This document shows, piece by piece, positions 28,233 to 39,862 of a stretch of 64,000 nucleotides of DNA; position 1 is the first letter of the stretch; every line of letters begins with the position of its first letter. The notes below the pieces were generated by a model. That model ran no database searches, was not told the origin of the DNA, and saw nothing but the letters and a program-made list of their open reading frames with translations. Where the stretch lies: positions 261,584,736-261,648,735 of the forward strand of contig NC_061508.1 in assembly GCF_022539505.1 (NCBI RefSeq), in the 5' to 3' direction. This DNA comes from Lolium rigidum (taxonomy: Eukaryota > Streptophyta > Magnoliopsida > Poales > Poaceae). A program made the translations under genes and the position numbers.

Positions 28233-28737
28233 GGGCCGTACCTCTACTCAAGGTATTACATGGAGTGGAAAAATTCGGCATGACCTCTCCTCAAAGTAGG
28301 ACATATGGGTAGTGCAAAACTTGCCGAAACGGAAATGAATCAACATTTCGGCAAACATCCATGCACCACACCGGCACACACACAAGCGCTTCACCTGCAA
28401 CAAGCATCCATACACACGACGGCCACACAAGATCTACAAGCATATGCATGTCTCCTCCAAGCATATGTATGTCTCCTCCAACTACTCACCTTCTAGATTC
28501 GATACCGAGACGAGACCGCGATCGATGACTTCGAGAGGAGGAGAGAGTATGGAGAGCCTTCTCCTCAACTCCAATTAAGTATCAACCAAAGTAAGTGCAA
28601 TAAATACCCAAGCAAGTGAAAAGTGGAGTCAAAATGGTATGAGAGAGAAGGGGGGACGAGCTAGATGGAGGAAGAAGAATGGCTTGTGTAGTGTGGTAGG
28701 TGGGAGGTTGGCTCATTTTTGTAGATCTGGTTCGCTA

Positions 28738-29105
28738 CTCCGTGGCGCACCAACCACGGTGCGCCTACGTAATAGCTTATTTTTGTGGCGCACCGAGTGC
28801 GGTGCGCCACGGAATAACTTATTTACGTGGCGCACACAAAACGAGTGCGCCACGGAATACCTTATTTTTGTGGCGCACTCGTTGCCGTGCGCCACGTAAG
28901 AAGCTAATTTCTGTGGCGCACCGAGGTTTGTGCGCCATAGAAATTGTAAAACCAATGATTGGGGGTGACGAGGTGTGGGGCCCACCAAGTTTTTGTGGCG
29001 CACGGTTTAGTAGTGCGCCACAAAATTAAGCTATTTCTGTGGCGCACCGAGCTTTGTGCGCCACAAAATAAGTTTCTGTGGCGCACTCAAAACGGTGCGC
29101 CACAG
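28738..29105. repeat. Subterminal repeat field of the CACTA element
   Basis: More than a dozen copies of gtggcgca(c) alternate with its inverse gtgcgccac, in pairs that can form hairpins, each separated by about 10-20 bases. This is the expected binding field for the element-encoded DNA-binding protein next to the terminus at 29141. Confidence 0.85.
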
Positions 29106-29141
29106 AACTAAGCTTCGCCTATAAGGGTTTTCCTACTAGTG

Positions 29142-29894
29142 GGTGGTGAAGACTAACCAAGTGCCAACATGGTTCCAAATTCTGCTGGTGTAGGGGAAAT
29201 GAAAAAACCATATGAGACGCGGATTTGGGGTCTAACTCACAAAGTTGATAGAGATGCCAATCCCTCCTTGCAAGACGGTCATTGGTGCAAACAATATTCT
29301 TAATGATGAGTCACCCAAGGAGTTTACACTTGAAAATACTAGAACTAATTATCTTATTATTAGTATTAGTGTGTGAGCCAACCAACTACTAACCCGTGCA
29401 CAAAGTACAGATGTCGCCTAAACATGTAAGAATTTGTGTGGTTGTGTCAGTACTCTAGGGCACGCTTGGTAGCCCGGGCCTTTTTGGGGTTGTCCAGGGG
29501 CAGGCTCTGTGGATGTTCTCTTATCCAAAACAAGGTCCGGGCCACTTTTGGCACTTTTTTTGGTTACCCGTGAAGGAATTTTTGGGATGAGTGGAAATTT
29601 CGACTGAGGATGTTTGGTTGCACGGTTTGTAGCCCATGGAGTGGCACAAAACCAGGCAGGTTATGTTTAGTTGCTAGTTGAGCACTGGGCCTTGTAACCT
29701 CTTATCATGTGTGGTGAGGTTACCAGGAAGTGATGAATAACACAAAAGTGAATATTCTAATTCAAATATAATGGTTAACTACTAAGAAGAGTACCATAGT
29801 GTTCAGACATGACTAACATAGAATAAGTTAAGACATGATCGACACTACCATAGTTTGTCGACATTAATACTTGAGACACAGAAGTAAAAGACCA
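29142..29894. other. Flank of the CACTA element, no supported gene
   Basis: At about 29460-29700 three related words (gcttggtagc, gtttggttgc, gtttagttgc) suggest a decayed hAT-like MITE, but no clean terminal repeats or target duplication could be fixed. Nothing else recognized. Confidence 0.35.
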
Positions 29895-30303
29895 TCACTC
29901 TTCCTCTTCCACGAACCTCATGGTGGCATCTCCATGGTATGGGCACCTGGTCATCACCTCAGAGCAAGAGTAGTCGAAGATGACCATTCGGTAGATGCCC
30001 AGAGCTTCCTTGTGGAAGATGAGGAAGTATCCAACCCTAAGATTATGGGCAATGACAAGGGATGCCCACCCTGATCAATGATGGCTTTCTCAACGTCAAA
30101 CTTGGTCTTCACGTCCCACTTGCATCTAGTGTTGTTGAGGAGAGTGATCTTGGAAGGGGTCTTCCCAAACCATGGCACGAGTTTCTTTGGGATTGGGCAC
30201 ACGCCCATGGTTGGCTGGGAGACGACCCTGGTGAGAAGTGCTTCGGGCCCTCCTCATCGTGGAAGTGTCTGACGTTGTCCAGCCTTTCTCGAAGCCTCTT
30301 CAT
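29895..30303 (-). pseudogene. B3-domain protein pseudogene (second locus)
   Basis: On the minus strand, an ATG at 30303 gives MKRLRERLDNVRHFHDEEGP, then the frame must shift to reach SQPTMGVCPIPKKLVPWFGK and KWDVKTKFDVEKAIIDQG. A further one-base loss near 30070 shifts it again to WASLVIAHNLRVGYFLIFHK and IFDYSCSEVMTRCPYHGDAT, ending at TGA 29897-29895. The order beta-strand, GW/GWA block, VGYFLIF is that of a grass B3 domain. Two frameshifts mean it is dead. It is not close in sequence to the B3 relic at 5046-5560. Confidence 0.65.
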
Positions 30304-31551
30304 CGACCATCACTAGTAACCTCCACAGGTTCCCCTAGGTCCATCATTGTCTATACAAAAAAAACAAGAGCCTTAGACATGGTGCACATACATTGGAAGA
30401 GCTGGTGTGACACAAACCAGAAGGATTGCTTAAACAATGTCCTTGGGCAAAGTTTCTGGTCCTATGATATCAGCCCTATAATTTGGAAGTGTCATATCTG
30501 CATCGTTGGCTAACAAAAACAAGAACAACTCTCAACAAATGCTTTATACAAGCATTGTTTTTCTACACAATACTAAGGGATGCAGATCAAATCATCAACA
30601 TTGGAGATTTAAGTTTTTAATTATTGGCATCATATAACCATTGAAAAGCAGGAGGGACATTTAAACAAGGCTGCATATTACTCACCATAATAAATGCCAC
30701 AATTGATGCTATCCAACCAAGTATTATGCATGAGGAGGACTATTTGTGCAATGTATAAGCTAGGTTGGATAGCATCACAGTGGCACTAATAGGGTGACAC
30801 ATTTCAATCACTGGCCAATGAGTATCCATTAAGAAAACATTTGGAGCCTTACATAATGTAGCATCCACAAGATAAGATATGCCCTTACAAGACCATGGAG
30901 CATGCAGTAGTGGTGTCTTTTTTGCACGGCCCTAGGTATTGTAGTTCCTCCTCATCAAATTGTGCTACTGAATATAATCATCGGACCTTGCAACATAACA
31001 CAAAAGCAATGAACATATTTATGATATCATACTTTCATTGGATAAACATATTTCAGATATGGAGTTAACGATCCTAGTTCATTACTAACCATGATTGTTA
31101 GTAAAATGCAAATGATTCGGTAACTCCGTCCCAAGATTATTGTATCCTAGTTTAATCATCAGCCAAACAATAACCAAATAGAGCCTTGTAATATAAACAT
31201 TAGTCAATCATCAGCCATAGAAAGTAGACAACATCAATGAGAAGCAAAATGGGCCTCATACTTCTATTGGACAAAAAAATCTCAAGGACGGAGTGAGTTA
31301 ACCTAGTGCATTTATAACCATGAATGTTAGTACAATGACATGGTTCGCTCACTCAATCCCTTGATTTATATGTCCTACTTTAATCATCGACCAATTCTAA
31401 GGAAGAGAAATCAATGTGAGCCTCATATGAAATTTGCACACAACAATGACTGAGATAATCTGGCATTTAGTAAATACTAAGAAATTCCACTTTGCTAGTG
31501 CTTTGCACTTGCTAAAAGATGAGTATCCTAGTTTTGATATGTTTGTGCAAT
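30304..31551. other. Intergenic with a degenerate direct duplication
   Basis: Segments at about 31025-31160 and 31255-31395 resemble each other (tcctagtttaatcatcagcc versus tcctactttaatcatcgacc; accatgattgttagta versus accatgaatgttagta). This is an old tandem duplication of about 230 bp spacing. No gene is supported. Confidence 0.4.
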
Positions 31552-32099
31552 TGATACGTCCAATTTGTATCACTATTTTATATCATGATTTACTGTTACT
31601 CATTGATATGTTTCATATTTAGAGGTAATACTTATGTCATTCCATCTATTTTTGCATGTTTGATGATTATTGGAGAATTAACCACTGGAGCCATGAATCT
31701 GCTAGAAAAGGACAGTCAAGGCACCATATTTCTGAAGAGCAACAATTTCCATCAAAGATGCAGAAACTCATATTTTTCCAGATGATGGAGGAAGCCAGAA
31801 GGGGAGGCCGAGATGGCCAGGGGGGCTCCAAACCACCCCTAGGCGCGGGCCCACCCAAGGTCGCGCCTAGGCATGGTCTGGGCACCTTGGCCTACTTCTG
31901 AGGATGCCCCCTCGCGTATTTCAACCCCTCGGGAAACCTAAGATCGGGGTAAGACGAGAGAAATATTCCGCTACCGCCGCTATGGGGCGGAGAACCAGAG
32001 AGAGAGAAAAGCTCTCCGGCAGGCTGATATCTACCGGGGAAATTCCTTCCCGGCGAGGGGATATCGTCGCCATCGTCACCACTTTCGAGCTGGACTTCC
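31552..32099 (+). mobile_element. Truncated 5' LTR of element X
   Basis: It matches the 3' LTR of X (32999-33360 and 43856 on) closely up to a shared word near gccatcgtcacc, then breaks off at a sequence also found in the Copia leader at 48259-48305. Confidence 0.75.
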
Positions 32100-32998
32100 G
32101 AGGTGGATGGGAGAGGTGGTGCCGAGGTACGGTACCGGGAGTCTCAAGCGAGATTTATCAAAATCGAGAAATCAAATATGATTTATCTCCTTGGGACTTT
32201 GTACATGCGGCATGGAGGTACCCCTTTGCGATACTTGGTTGAAACTATATGCATATGCTGAAGATCATTGGTAATCATTAAAGTAAGACAAGGTTGTGGG
32301 CGCTAATAGTATATGGGAATGAGGAACACAACTTATATGATGAGTCATGTTAATTATCACTACCATTGACATGAGTTACTACTCTCAAAATTTCAGTTTC
32401 ATACTTCTGATTCATTTATAAATAAAAGCTCTAGCACATGAGTGAACCATGCTTTCCTATGCGAAGGGCCTATCTTTTACTTTTATGTTAACTCAGTAAA
32501 CCTATTTCCCTCTACCTCAAGCAAGCATTTGAGTTGTTGTGATCCCACCATTCATGTATGTTGATCCATTCAATCCTCTCTTTTCTTCTTCCTTGTGTAG
32601 CATAATACTTTTATCTAAATGAATATAACTCTGAAAGCTATCTATGATTGAAAAGAGATTGAAATGATTGAGCATGTGATTTCTGCAATAAGCTCTAATA
32701 TAAATACTCTGCTCAAAAGATAAGTACAATTTGTTAATTGTTCTCTGACCAAGAACAAAGTTTGCCGTCATCAATTATGATTTCCTCTATGCACCTATAT
32801 TTAGTGATTCTTTACTCATTCCAAGTTGAATTATATAATAATAATAAGTTGTTGTATATAATGACTTGTGTATTGGTAAGTATGATGCTTCTTGTCCGTA
32901 TTTTGGTTATCGACACTTCACTCCATAAACCCGTGGTCTAGTACGTTTACCAAGTTCAGTTTCGCTTGGGGACAAGCGAAGTCTAAGCTTGGGGGAGT
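32100..32998 (+). mobile_element. Remaining internal DNA of element X
   Basis: The first 47 bases are identical to the Copia leader at 48259-48305. From about 32420 it resembles the 3' untranslated region of element Y (aaagctctagcacatga; gcgaagggcc). It ends with the polypurine tract. No coding sequence. Confidence 0.6.
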
Positions 32999-33360
32999 TG
33001 ATACGTCCAATTTGCATCACTATTTTATATCATGATTTACTGTTATTCACTGATATGTTTCATATTTAGAGGTAATACTTATGTCATTTCATCTATTTTT
33101 GCATGTTTGATGATTATTGGCTAATTAACCACCGGAGCCAGGAATCTGCTGGAAAAAAGGACGATCAAGGCACCATATTTCCGAAGACCAACAATTCCCA
33201 ACAAAGATACAGAAAATCATATTTTTCCAGATGACGGAGGAAGCCAGAAGGGGATGCCGAGATGGGCTAGGGGGCTCCAAACCACCCCTAGGCATGGACC
33301 CACCCCAGGCTGCGCCTAGGCATGGTTTGGGCGCCCTGACCCACTTCTGACGTTGCCCCC

Positions 33361-34899
33361 TGATACGTCTCCAACGTATCTATAATTTCTGATGTTCCAT
33401 GCTAGTTTTATGGCAATACCTACATGTTTTGCTCACACTTTATAATGATTTCATGCATTTTCCGGAACTAACCTATTAACAAGATGCCGAAGTGCCAGTT
33501 TCTGTTTTCTGATGTTTTTGGTTCCAGAAAGGCTGTTCGGGAAATATTCTCGGAATTCGACGAAACGAAGACCAAACATCATAATTCGCCGAGACGGACC
33601 AGGACACCGAAGGAGAGTCGGAGGGGAGGCCTGGGGCCCCCAGACCACAAGGCGGCGCGGCCAGGAAGGGGGGCGCGCCAGCCTATGGTGTGGGCCCCCC
33701 AGGTGCCCCCTTGCGCCGCCTCTTCGCCTATAAGACCCCTCGCGACCTAAAACCTCGATACCAATTGACGAAACTCCAGAAAGACTCCACGGGCGCCGCC
33801 ACCATCGCGAAACTCCTATTCGGGGGACGAGATCTCGTTTCGGCACGCCGCCGGGACGGGGAAGTGCCCTCGGAAGCCATCTCCATCGACGCCACCGCCT
33901 CCATCATGCTCCGTGAGTAGTTCCCCCACGGACTACGGGTTCTAGCTGTAGCTAGTTGGTACTCTCTCCCCCATGTACTTCAATACAATGATCTCATGAG
34001 CTGCCTTACATGATTGAGATTCATCTGATGTAATCGGTGTTGTGTCTGTTGGGATCCGATGGATTTTTACTATAAAGTTTATGAAGTTGTTGTTGTTGCA
34101 ATCTTGTTGTGTTTAATGCTTGTCACTAGGTCCTGAGTGGCATGATCTTAGAATTAAGCTCTATACTTATTGCTTAGATTGTATCTACAAGTTGTTTGCA
34201 CATGTCTATGTCCGGAACCCGAGGCCCTAGAGTGACAAAGAATCGGGATAACTGGAGGGGAAGGCTTAGGTATGAGGATCACATGTTTTCACCAAGTGTT
34301 AATGCTTTGCTCCGGTGCTCTATTAAAAGGAGTACCTTAATTTCCGAGAGATTCCCTTGAGGCCCTGGCTGCCACCGGCTGGTAGGACAAAAGATGTTGT
34401 ACAAGTTTCTCATTGCGAGCACGTATGACTATATATGGAAAACATGCCTACATGATTAATAATCTTGATGTTCTGTCTTAATGCTATTTCAATCCTATCA
34501 ATTGCCCAACTCGTAATTTGTTCACCCAACACTTGTTATTGGAGAGTTACCACTAGTGTAGATAGCTGGGAACCCCGGTCCATCTCTCATCATCATATAC
34601 TCGTTCTATATGTCATTGGAAGTAGTATCAACTATTTTTCTGGTGCCATTGCCTCTGTGTTACTGTTACTGCTGCTGTGTTACTGTTACTACTGCTGCTG
34701 TGTTACTATTACTATTGCTCTCATATCACTGATGCTTTCACATCACCCTTGTTACTAGTGCTTTTCCAGGTGCAGCTGAATTGACAACTCAGTTGTTAAG
34801 GCTTATAAGTATTCTTTACCTCCCCTTGTGTCGAATCAATAAATTTGGGTTTTACTTCCCTCGAAGACTGTTGCGATCCCCTATACTTGTGGGTTATCA
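33361..34899 (+). repeat. 5' LTR of element Y
   Basis: Terminates TG...CA and is near-identical to 42324-43850. It contains GC-rich sequence at about 33590-33900 and a tgttactgttactgctg-type microsatellite at about 34660-34725. Confidence 0.88.
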
Positions 34900-34909
34900 A
34901 GACTATTTT

Positions 34910-34930
34910 CTCGGCGCCGTTGTCGGGAGG
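34910..34930 (+). other. Primer-binding site of element Y
   Basis: tcggcgccgttgtcgggag resembles the site used by Athila elements (complement of tRNA-Asp 3' end). It begins about 11 bases after the LTR and has two or three substitutions relative to the clean site at 51711-51729. Confidence 0.65.
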
Positions 34931-35240
34931 CATAGCTCTGCTCATAAGTTCACCTGGGGAGTACACTCTACCTCTCTCTCAGTTTTATTTTATTTTGTTT
35001 TGCTTAGTTTACTTTTGTCTAGTTTATTTGTGCTTAGTTTATTTCTGTCTAGTATTATTTTACTTAGTTTATTTTTGTCTAGTTTCTTTTTGTCTTATTT
35101 TATTTTCCCTATATACCCGAAAATCCATAAAAAATTGAAAAACCTAAAAATTAAAAACCGCTATTATGGGAGATCCTACAACCTATTTGGAGCTTATAGT
35201 ATTATATAATAATTATAGATAATCAAGAACGGGTAAAGTT

Positions 35241-38200
35241 ATGAGTGCTGTGATAGAAAAATTGAATGCAATTGCTAAAATCTTGCTTAAACGCCATGAT
35301 ATAAATTGTTGCTCTAAACAGGATACTAAACATCTTAAATTTCAATGTGGCTTTAGTGAGGAAGTTTTAATTAAGAACTATAATTGGAATAGCTATATTC
35401 ATTTTGGGTTCAAAGAAGTAGAACAATTTGTTTTGTTTATGGGAGCTTCTGAGATAGAATCCTTCATGGCTAAAAATTATGAAACTTGTGTTGTTTGTAA
35501 GGACCTTAAAGATTATGTCTCTTCTAACCTTAATTTTTTGCATAGAAAGCTACAGTGATAATCCTTATATCATCTATTATATATTAAAAGTAAATTACGG
35601 GCTCACCAGAAAAAAGAAATTACTGTAGAAAATCCCACAATAATCAGAAACATCTGACCGTTAATTTAACATAATAACTGATAACAGCCAATGGATCTTA
35701 AAGTTATCCAATTTTACCCACCAATGCCATCCTATGATACAACTCATGTTCCTCTACTAAACCTAAAAAACAGTTTCGCGTTGCATATTGACGAACATTG
35801 CCGCCGCCGTCGTTAGGTTCTCGTGAGAAAAATCAAGCATACAATCCACCCACTGCCGTTGGGTTCTCGAACGGCCGGCCACTGTGATGATTACCTGTGG
35901 ATATAGAATCATGCATGCATGCCAATACCAGGGAGCTAGATACGATCGAGATCGATCGAATACGGTGTGCCGGCCGGCCGACTACCCATGCATGCAGATC
36001 GTTGGGCTCATGTTCCAGAATTGTATCATGCATGCATCCCAATACCAACGATCTATCTAGGTACGAGATCCATGGGAGACCAGCCTTGCATATGTTACAA
36101 CAGCTACAAGATTAATCGGAGATTTGCCTCATGCTCACACCGTAGATCGAGGCCGGAGAACGATAGAGATCGAGGAAGACAACTTCACCAAGATGATGTC
36201 GGAGTCTCGGAGATGGAGGCTCGCGGGATTAGAGAGGTGGCCGGTGGGGCGTAGCAGGAGCAACAGCCACACGCTCAAGTAGGTCCTGTACAAGTTTTTC
36301 CCTAGAGATCGATCATCTTCCGGATTCTACATGTCCAGGCGTCCAACCACACATGACCCATTACCATGGTGATCACTCAAAGTCATTATTCTCATTTTTC
36401 CTACCTCTCCGCTGCATATTACTCTGAGTTTGTAATCTTTTGATGGTTCCAATTCTACATGCAAGAACACATCGAGAGCCAAAGACTATTTCAAGTTTTC
36501 AACGTCCCAGGACTTGCAGGAGTTACGGGCAACAGACGCTCGCGCCGGCCGTCCCGAACCGGAATTGCGATCTATGCATCGTTAAAGTGAACATATGCTT
36601 TATGATTTCCTTGCATTATATGGCCAATGTTGATGTTGCTCTAATAAAAAAACGGCTGTTTTCAGGTTATTGAATAAGCTAGGCTGTGTCTAAGGAGCGG
36701 CGCCATTGCGCATGACAAAGACATGGTTCAGGGATTTCCATTAATCGCGGGGACGAAGCTCCATGAAAGCATATGCATATACGTATATACAAGCAAACAT
36801 GAATAGGAATCGGCAGAAAAAGAGAAGGTGCGTATTGGTCACTTGATCAGCAATATAGCATGGACACACGCTCCTTACGAATGTTAACTAAATATTACAG
36901 AGTATTGTTAAATTTTTGCCAATCTATCTTAATTCATTCCATCTACCGGCTGTCCCGCAGGTTGGATGCATGGACTCCAATGGCTGACGGGGGTGAGGCA
37001 AGAAGAATTGCCTCATGCATCAGGCGTGTCTGGCTCCGGCAAGAAGACTTGCTCATGCATCATGTACGGTGGAGATAAGCACTGCCAATGGTATCACCTA
37101 TGCCTTTTCTACTTCTACAGAAGCCGAAGAGATTAGGTTTGAGTTGCATCCTAAAAAAATACTTAGTTTTTGGGTAAACATGTGTGAAGGTGTGTGTCAT
37201 TCTAATTAATTGCATGTCTATGCTAGAGAAAAAAATGCTCATGTAAGCATTTATATTATTGACGAGTCATTTTTTGTTTTGTTTCATGACTTATCATATA
37301 ATTATGACCAGAATATTTATCATATTAATTACTGGATATTCTGGAACACTCGCTGGAAATTTTATCTGTTAGGACCCATACAAATCAGCGCATTTATTTG
37401 CTCCATTTAAATATTACTTCTCTTTGGTAAATCTTATCTTATCACCAACCTACACACCTCAACGCACCGTACCTTCTATACAAGCATGATCGTATAGGTT
37501 AGATTGGTAATAACCATTCTTCTACTTAGTTCTTATGTTGATGATCTTATTCAAGTATCATCACAGATTAAAAAAATACTACCTTATGTATGACTATGAA
37601 AATTGTGTACGCTTGGTGATTTGGAGGTATCATTGTCTTTGTTTATTTTTTGTACTACCAAGGTTGTCGTGCTTTAATCCTGACTAAGAATCATGTCCGA
37701 GCATGGCTATTGAGCATTTGGGTAAGTTTATATTTATTTCATGTCGGTCTGAGCTCATTTATGCTCTACAATAGTTTTGACTAAAAGTATGTATGATTCA
37801 TTCTTATTAGTATAATATTTTGAATAAATAAATTATCATTCAAGGTAATATATCGTGGTATTTTGTCGTACAATAGTGTCATCACGAAATTTTTTCTTTC
37901 AATTTTACTTCCATATGTGATCACAAAAATTACAATCCAAGCATCAAGTGAACAACCATTTTATATTTAAACCCCACAAAATTGCCTTTGTGTCAAACTC
38001 ACGAAATGAGATTGTGGAGCCTCGGTACTTCGAAGGGCAAAATTTGTATGCATGCTCAAAGGTAGTTCATATTTTATTTCCATTTTGTGCTTCATCGTCA
38101 CTTATTTTGTATAAATATATAGAACTATATATGTGTTTTCTCCCTTCATCTTTAATTTACGCTGAACTCATAATGTATCTGCCAATCCACAAAATTGTGT

Positions 38201-39862
38201 TATACTATGTTGTCAACCATGATCTTGGATATTATGTTCCTTTCTTAAGCTACTTCCTAACAATCCTTTTGATAATACTAAAATAAGAACATGTCTGGTA
38301 TCTTTTGGTGATATATTATCTCCCTTTGTGGGTACTAAATGATTTCCATAGTGGTAACCACTACACCATGTCTATGTCCTAATTGTAGATTCTTTTAAAT
38401 ATGACCTCTTGAGGTATTCACCCTAACCTCATAGAATCTAATTCCAAAACTCCATATACAATTAATGTCTCTCGCTTGACCGACTACAAGTGGGACCAGG
38501 AATGAGTTCTCGAGCCTGAATTCCAAAATAAATATTAAATATATATAATAGACATGAGTAAAAACCAAACGTGATTTGGGTCCACCTACTCCACAAGATA
38601 TAAATTGTAGTTTACCATACTAACTGCTAGAGCAATTTGCAAAAGGGTACCACCAATCATATATATTCAACAAATATTCTTTTGGGTGAAAGTAAGGAAA
38701 AAAACAGATGTGAACATAGGCGCCATTATAGTAAAACATGTAATAATATAAGATTGGTCAAGATAGAGAACTAACACATGCATATACAAATATAAGATAA
38801 GTTTCATGCAAACACAAATGATATTATCTTCATTTTCGAACATTGGATGCATATGTAAATATAAGATATGTTAAAATAGAGAACTAACACATGCATATAA
38901 ATTTATTTAGAATCTTTTTTGGCAAATTCCTATAATAAGTTAAATGCTTATAGTATTATTTAGGCTTCGCTAATGAAAACATTACTAAGATTTAATAGTC
39001 GGGGTACTTTATTCAGGCTTTACCTAATTGAATGCTTTTGTGTTCCTTTGATGATTTAATCTGGCAAAATATTGTATTCATATTAATAATATTATAATTA
39101 CGAAAAATATCAAAATTGTAGATTCAATTTAATATGCAAATACTGTAGATTTTTATGAGTAATTTTATATTAAAATAATATATGTATTTACTGGATTCTC
39201 AAGAAATTCTAGGATAAACGTGAGAAATTGCACTAAGCCATTTCACTTATAATACGCCAAAAATATAAAAATAGAATCACATACACCATCAACACATTTT
39301 TAAGGCATATATATGGCTAATACTTCACGGCCATGTACCTTTTCATATATTAGTGATTGAAGTTTCTCCACAAATGATGATACACATACTTATATGCCTT
39401 ATATTATTGAATAATTACATAATAAAAATAATAGATATATTAAATATGGTTGCCCGCGCATGTGCGCGGGCCACTGTGCTAGTTATTGATAAAAGTGGGT
39501 TTGAAAGTTTTAATCCTATTATTTCTGAGCTTGATAAAAATTATGTGTTTGTGAATCATGAAAAGCATGCTTTATGTGATGGTTATATTGTTGAGTTTAT
39601 TCATGAAGCTACTGAAAATTATTATGAGAGAGGAAAATATGGTTGTAGAAATTTGCATGGTACTAAAACACCTCTCTATATGCTTAAAATTTTGAAGTTA
39701 CTCTTGTTTTATCTTCTTATGCTTGTCACTTTGTTCTTCATGAATTTATTTGTGTACAAGATTCCTATGCATAGGAAGTGGGTTAGACTTAAATGTGTTT
39801 TGAATTTGCTTCTTGATGCTCTCTTTTGCTCCAACTCTTATTTCTTGCGAGTGCATCATTAA
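35241..39862 (+). pseudogene. Retroelement ORF of unknown function, split by a Helitron
   Basis: The first part (35241-35572) begins MSAVIEKLNAIAKILLKRHD and includes FMGASEIESFMAKNYETCVV. The second part (39483-39862) includes SELDKNYVFVNHEKHALCDG, ENYYERGKYGCRNLHG and a hydrophobic segment (LLLFYLLMLVTLFFMNLFV), and ends FLRVHH. Removing the Helitron restores one frame across the junction (DNPYIIIDKSGF), with a frame change shortly before it. The protein may be membrane-associated. I do not recognize a family, and it is not gag or pol. Confidence 0.55.
35573..39482 (+). mobile_element. Non-autonomous Helitron (3.9 kb)
   Basis: It starts TCTATTATATATTAAAAG and ends CTAG at 39479-39482, between host A and T as Helitrons do. 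A 9-bp stem, 2-nt loop hairpin (gcccgcgca-tg-tgcgcgggc, 39452-39471) stands 7 bases before the CTAG. Excising it restores the host ORF, which is independent support for both ends. No Rep or helicase motif is present. Its cargo is unrecognized. Confidence 0.88.

Larger units (their letters stand above)
18959..29141 (-). mobile_element. CACTA (En/Spm) transposon, minus orientation, left end missing
   Basis: The right terminus reads on the minus strand CACTAGTAGGAAAACCCTTA from 29141, a canonical CACTA end. Inside it, 28738-29105 is a dense field of short inverted repeats (gtggcgcac / gtgcgccac), the expected transposase-binding subterminal repeats. A broken TNP2-type transposase (24647-28232) and a second En/Spm protein (about 18959-24172) follow in the same direction. 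The opposite terminus is not visible and presumably lies in the gap. Both proteins are disabled, so the element is probably immobile without help. Confidence 0.85.

Noticed and set aside
28738..29105. CRISPR-like regular repeats
   Set aside because: Repeats are inverted pairs next to a CACTA terminus in a plant genome, which explains them fully.
34781..35209. Open frame across the LTR end and leader of element Y
   Set aside because: It crosses the LTR boundary and primer site and is rich in Leu/Phe/Ser from T-rich DNA; no coding meaning.
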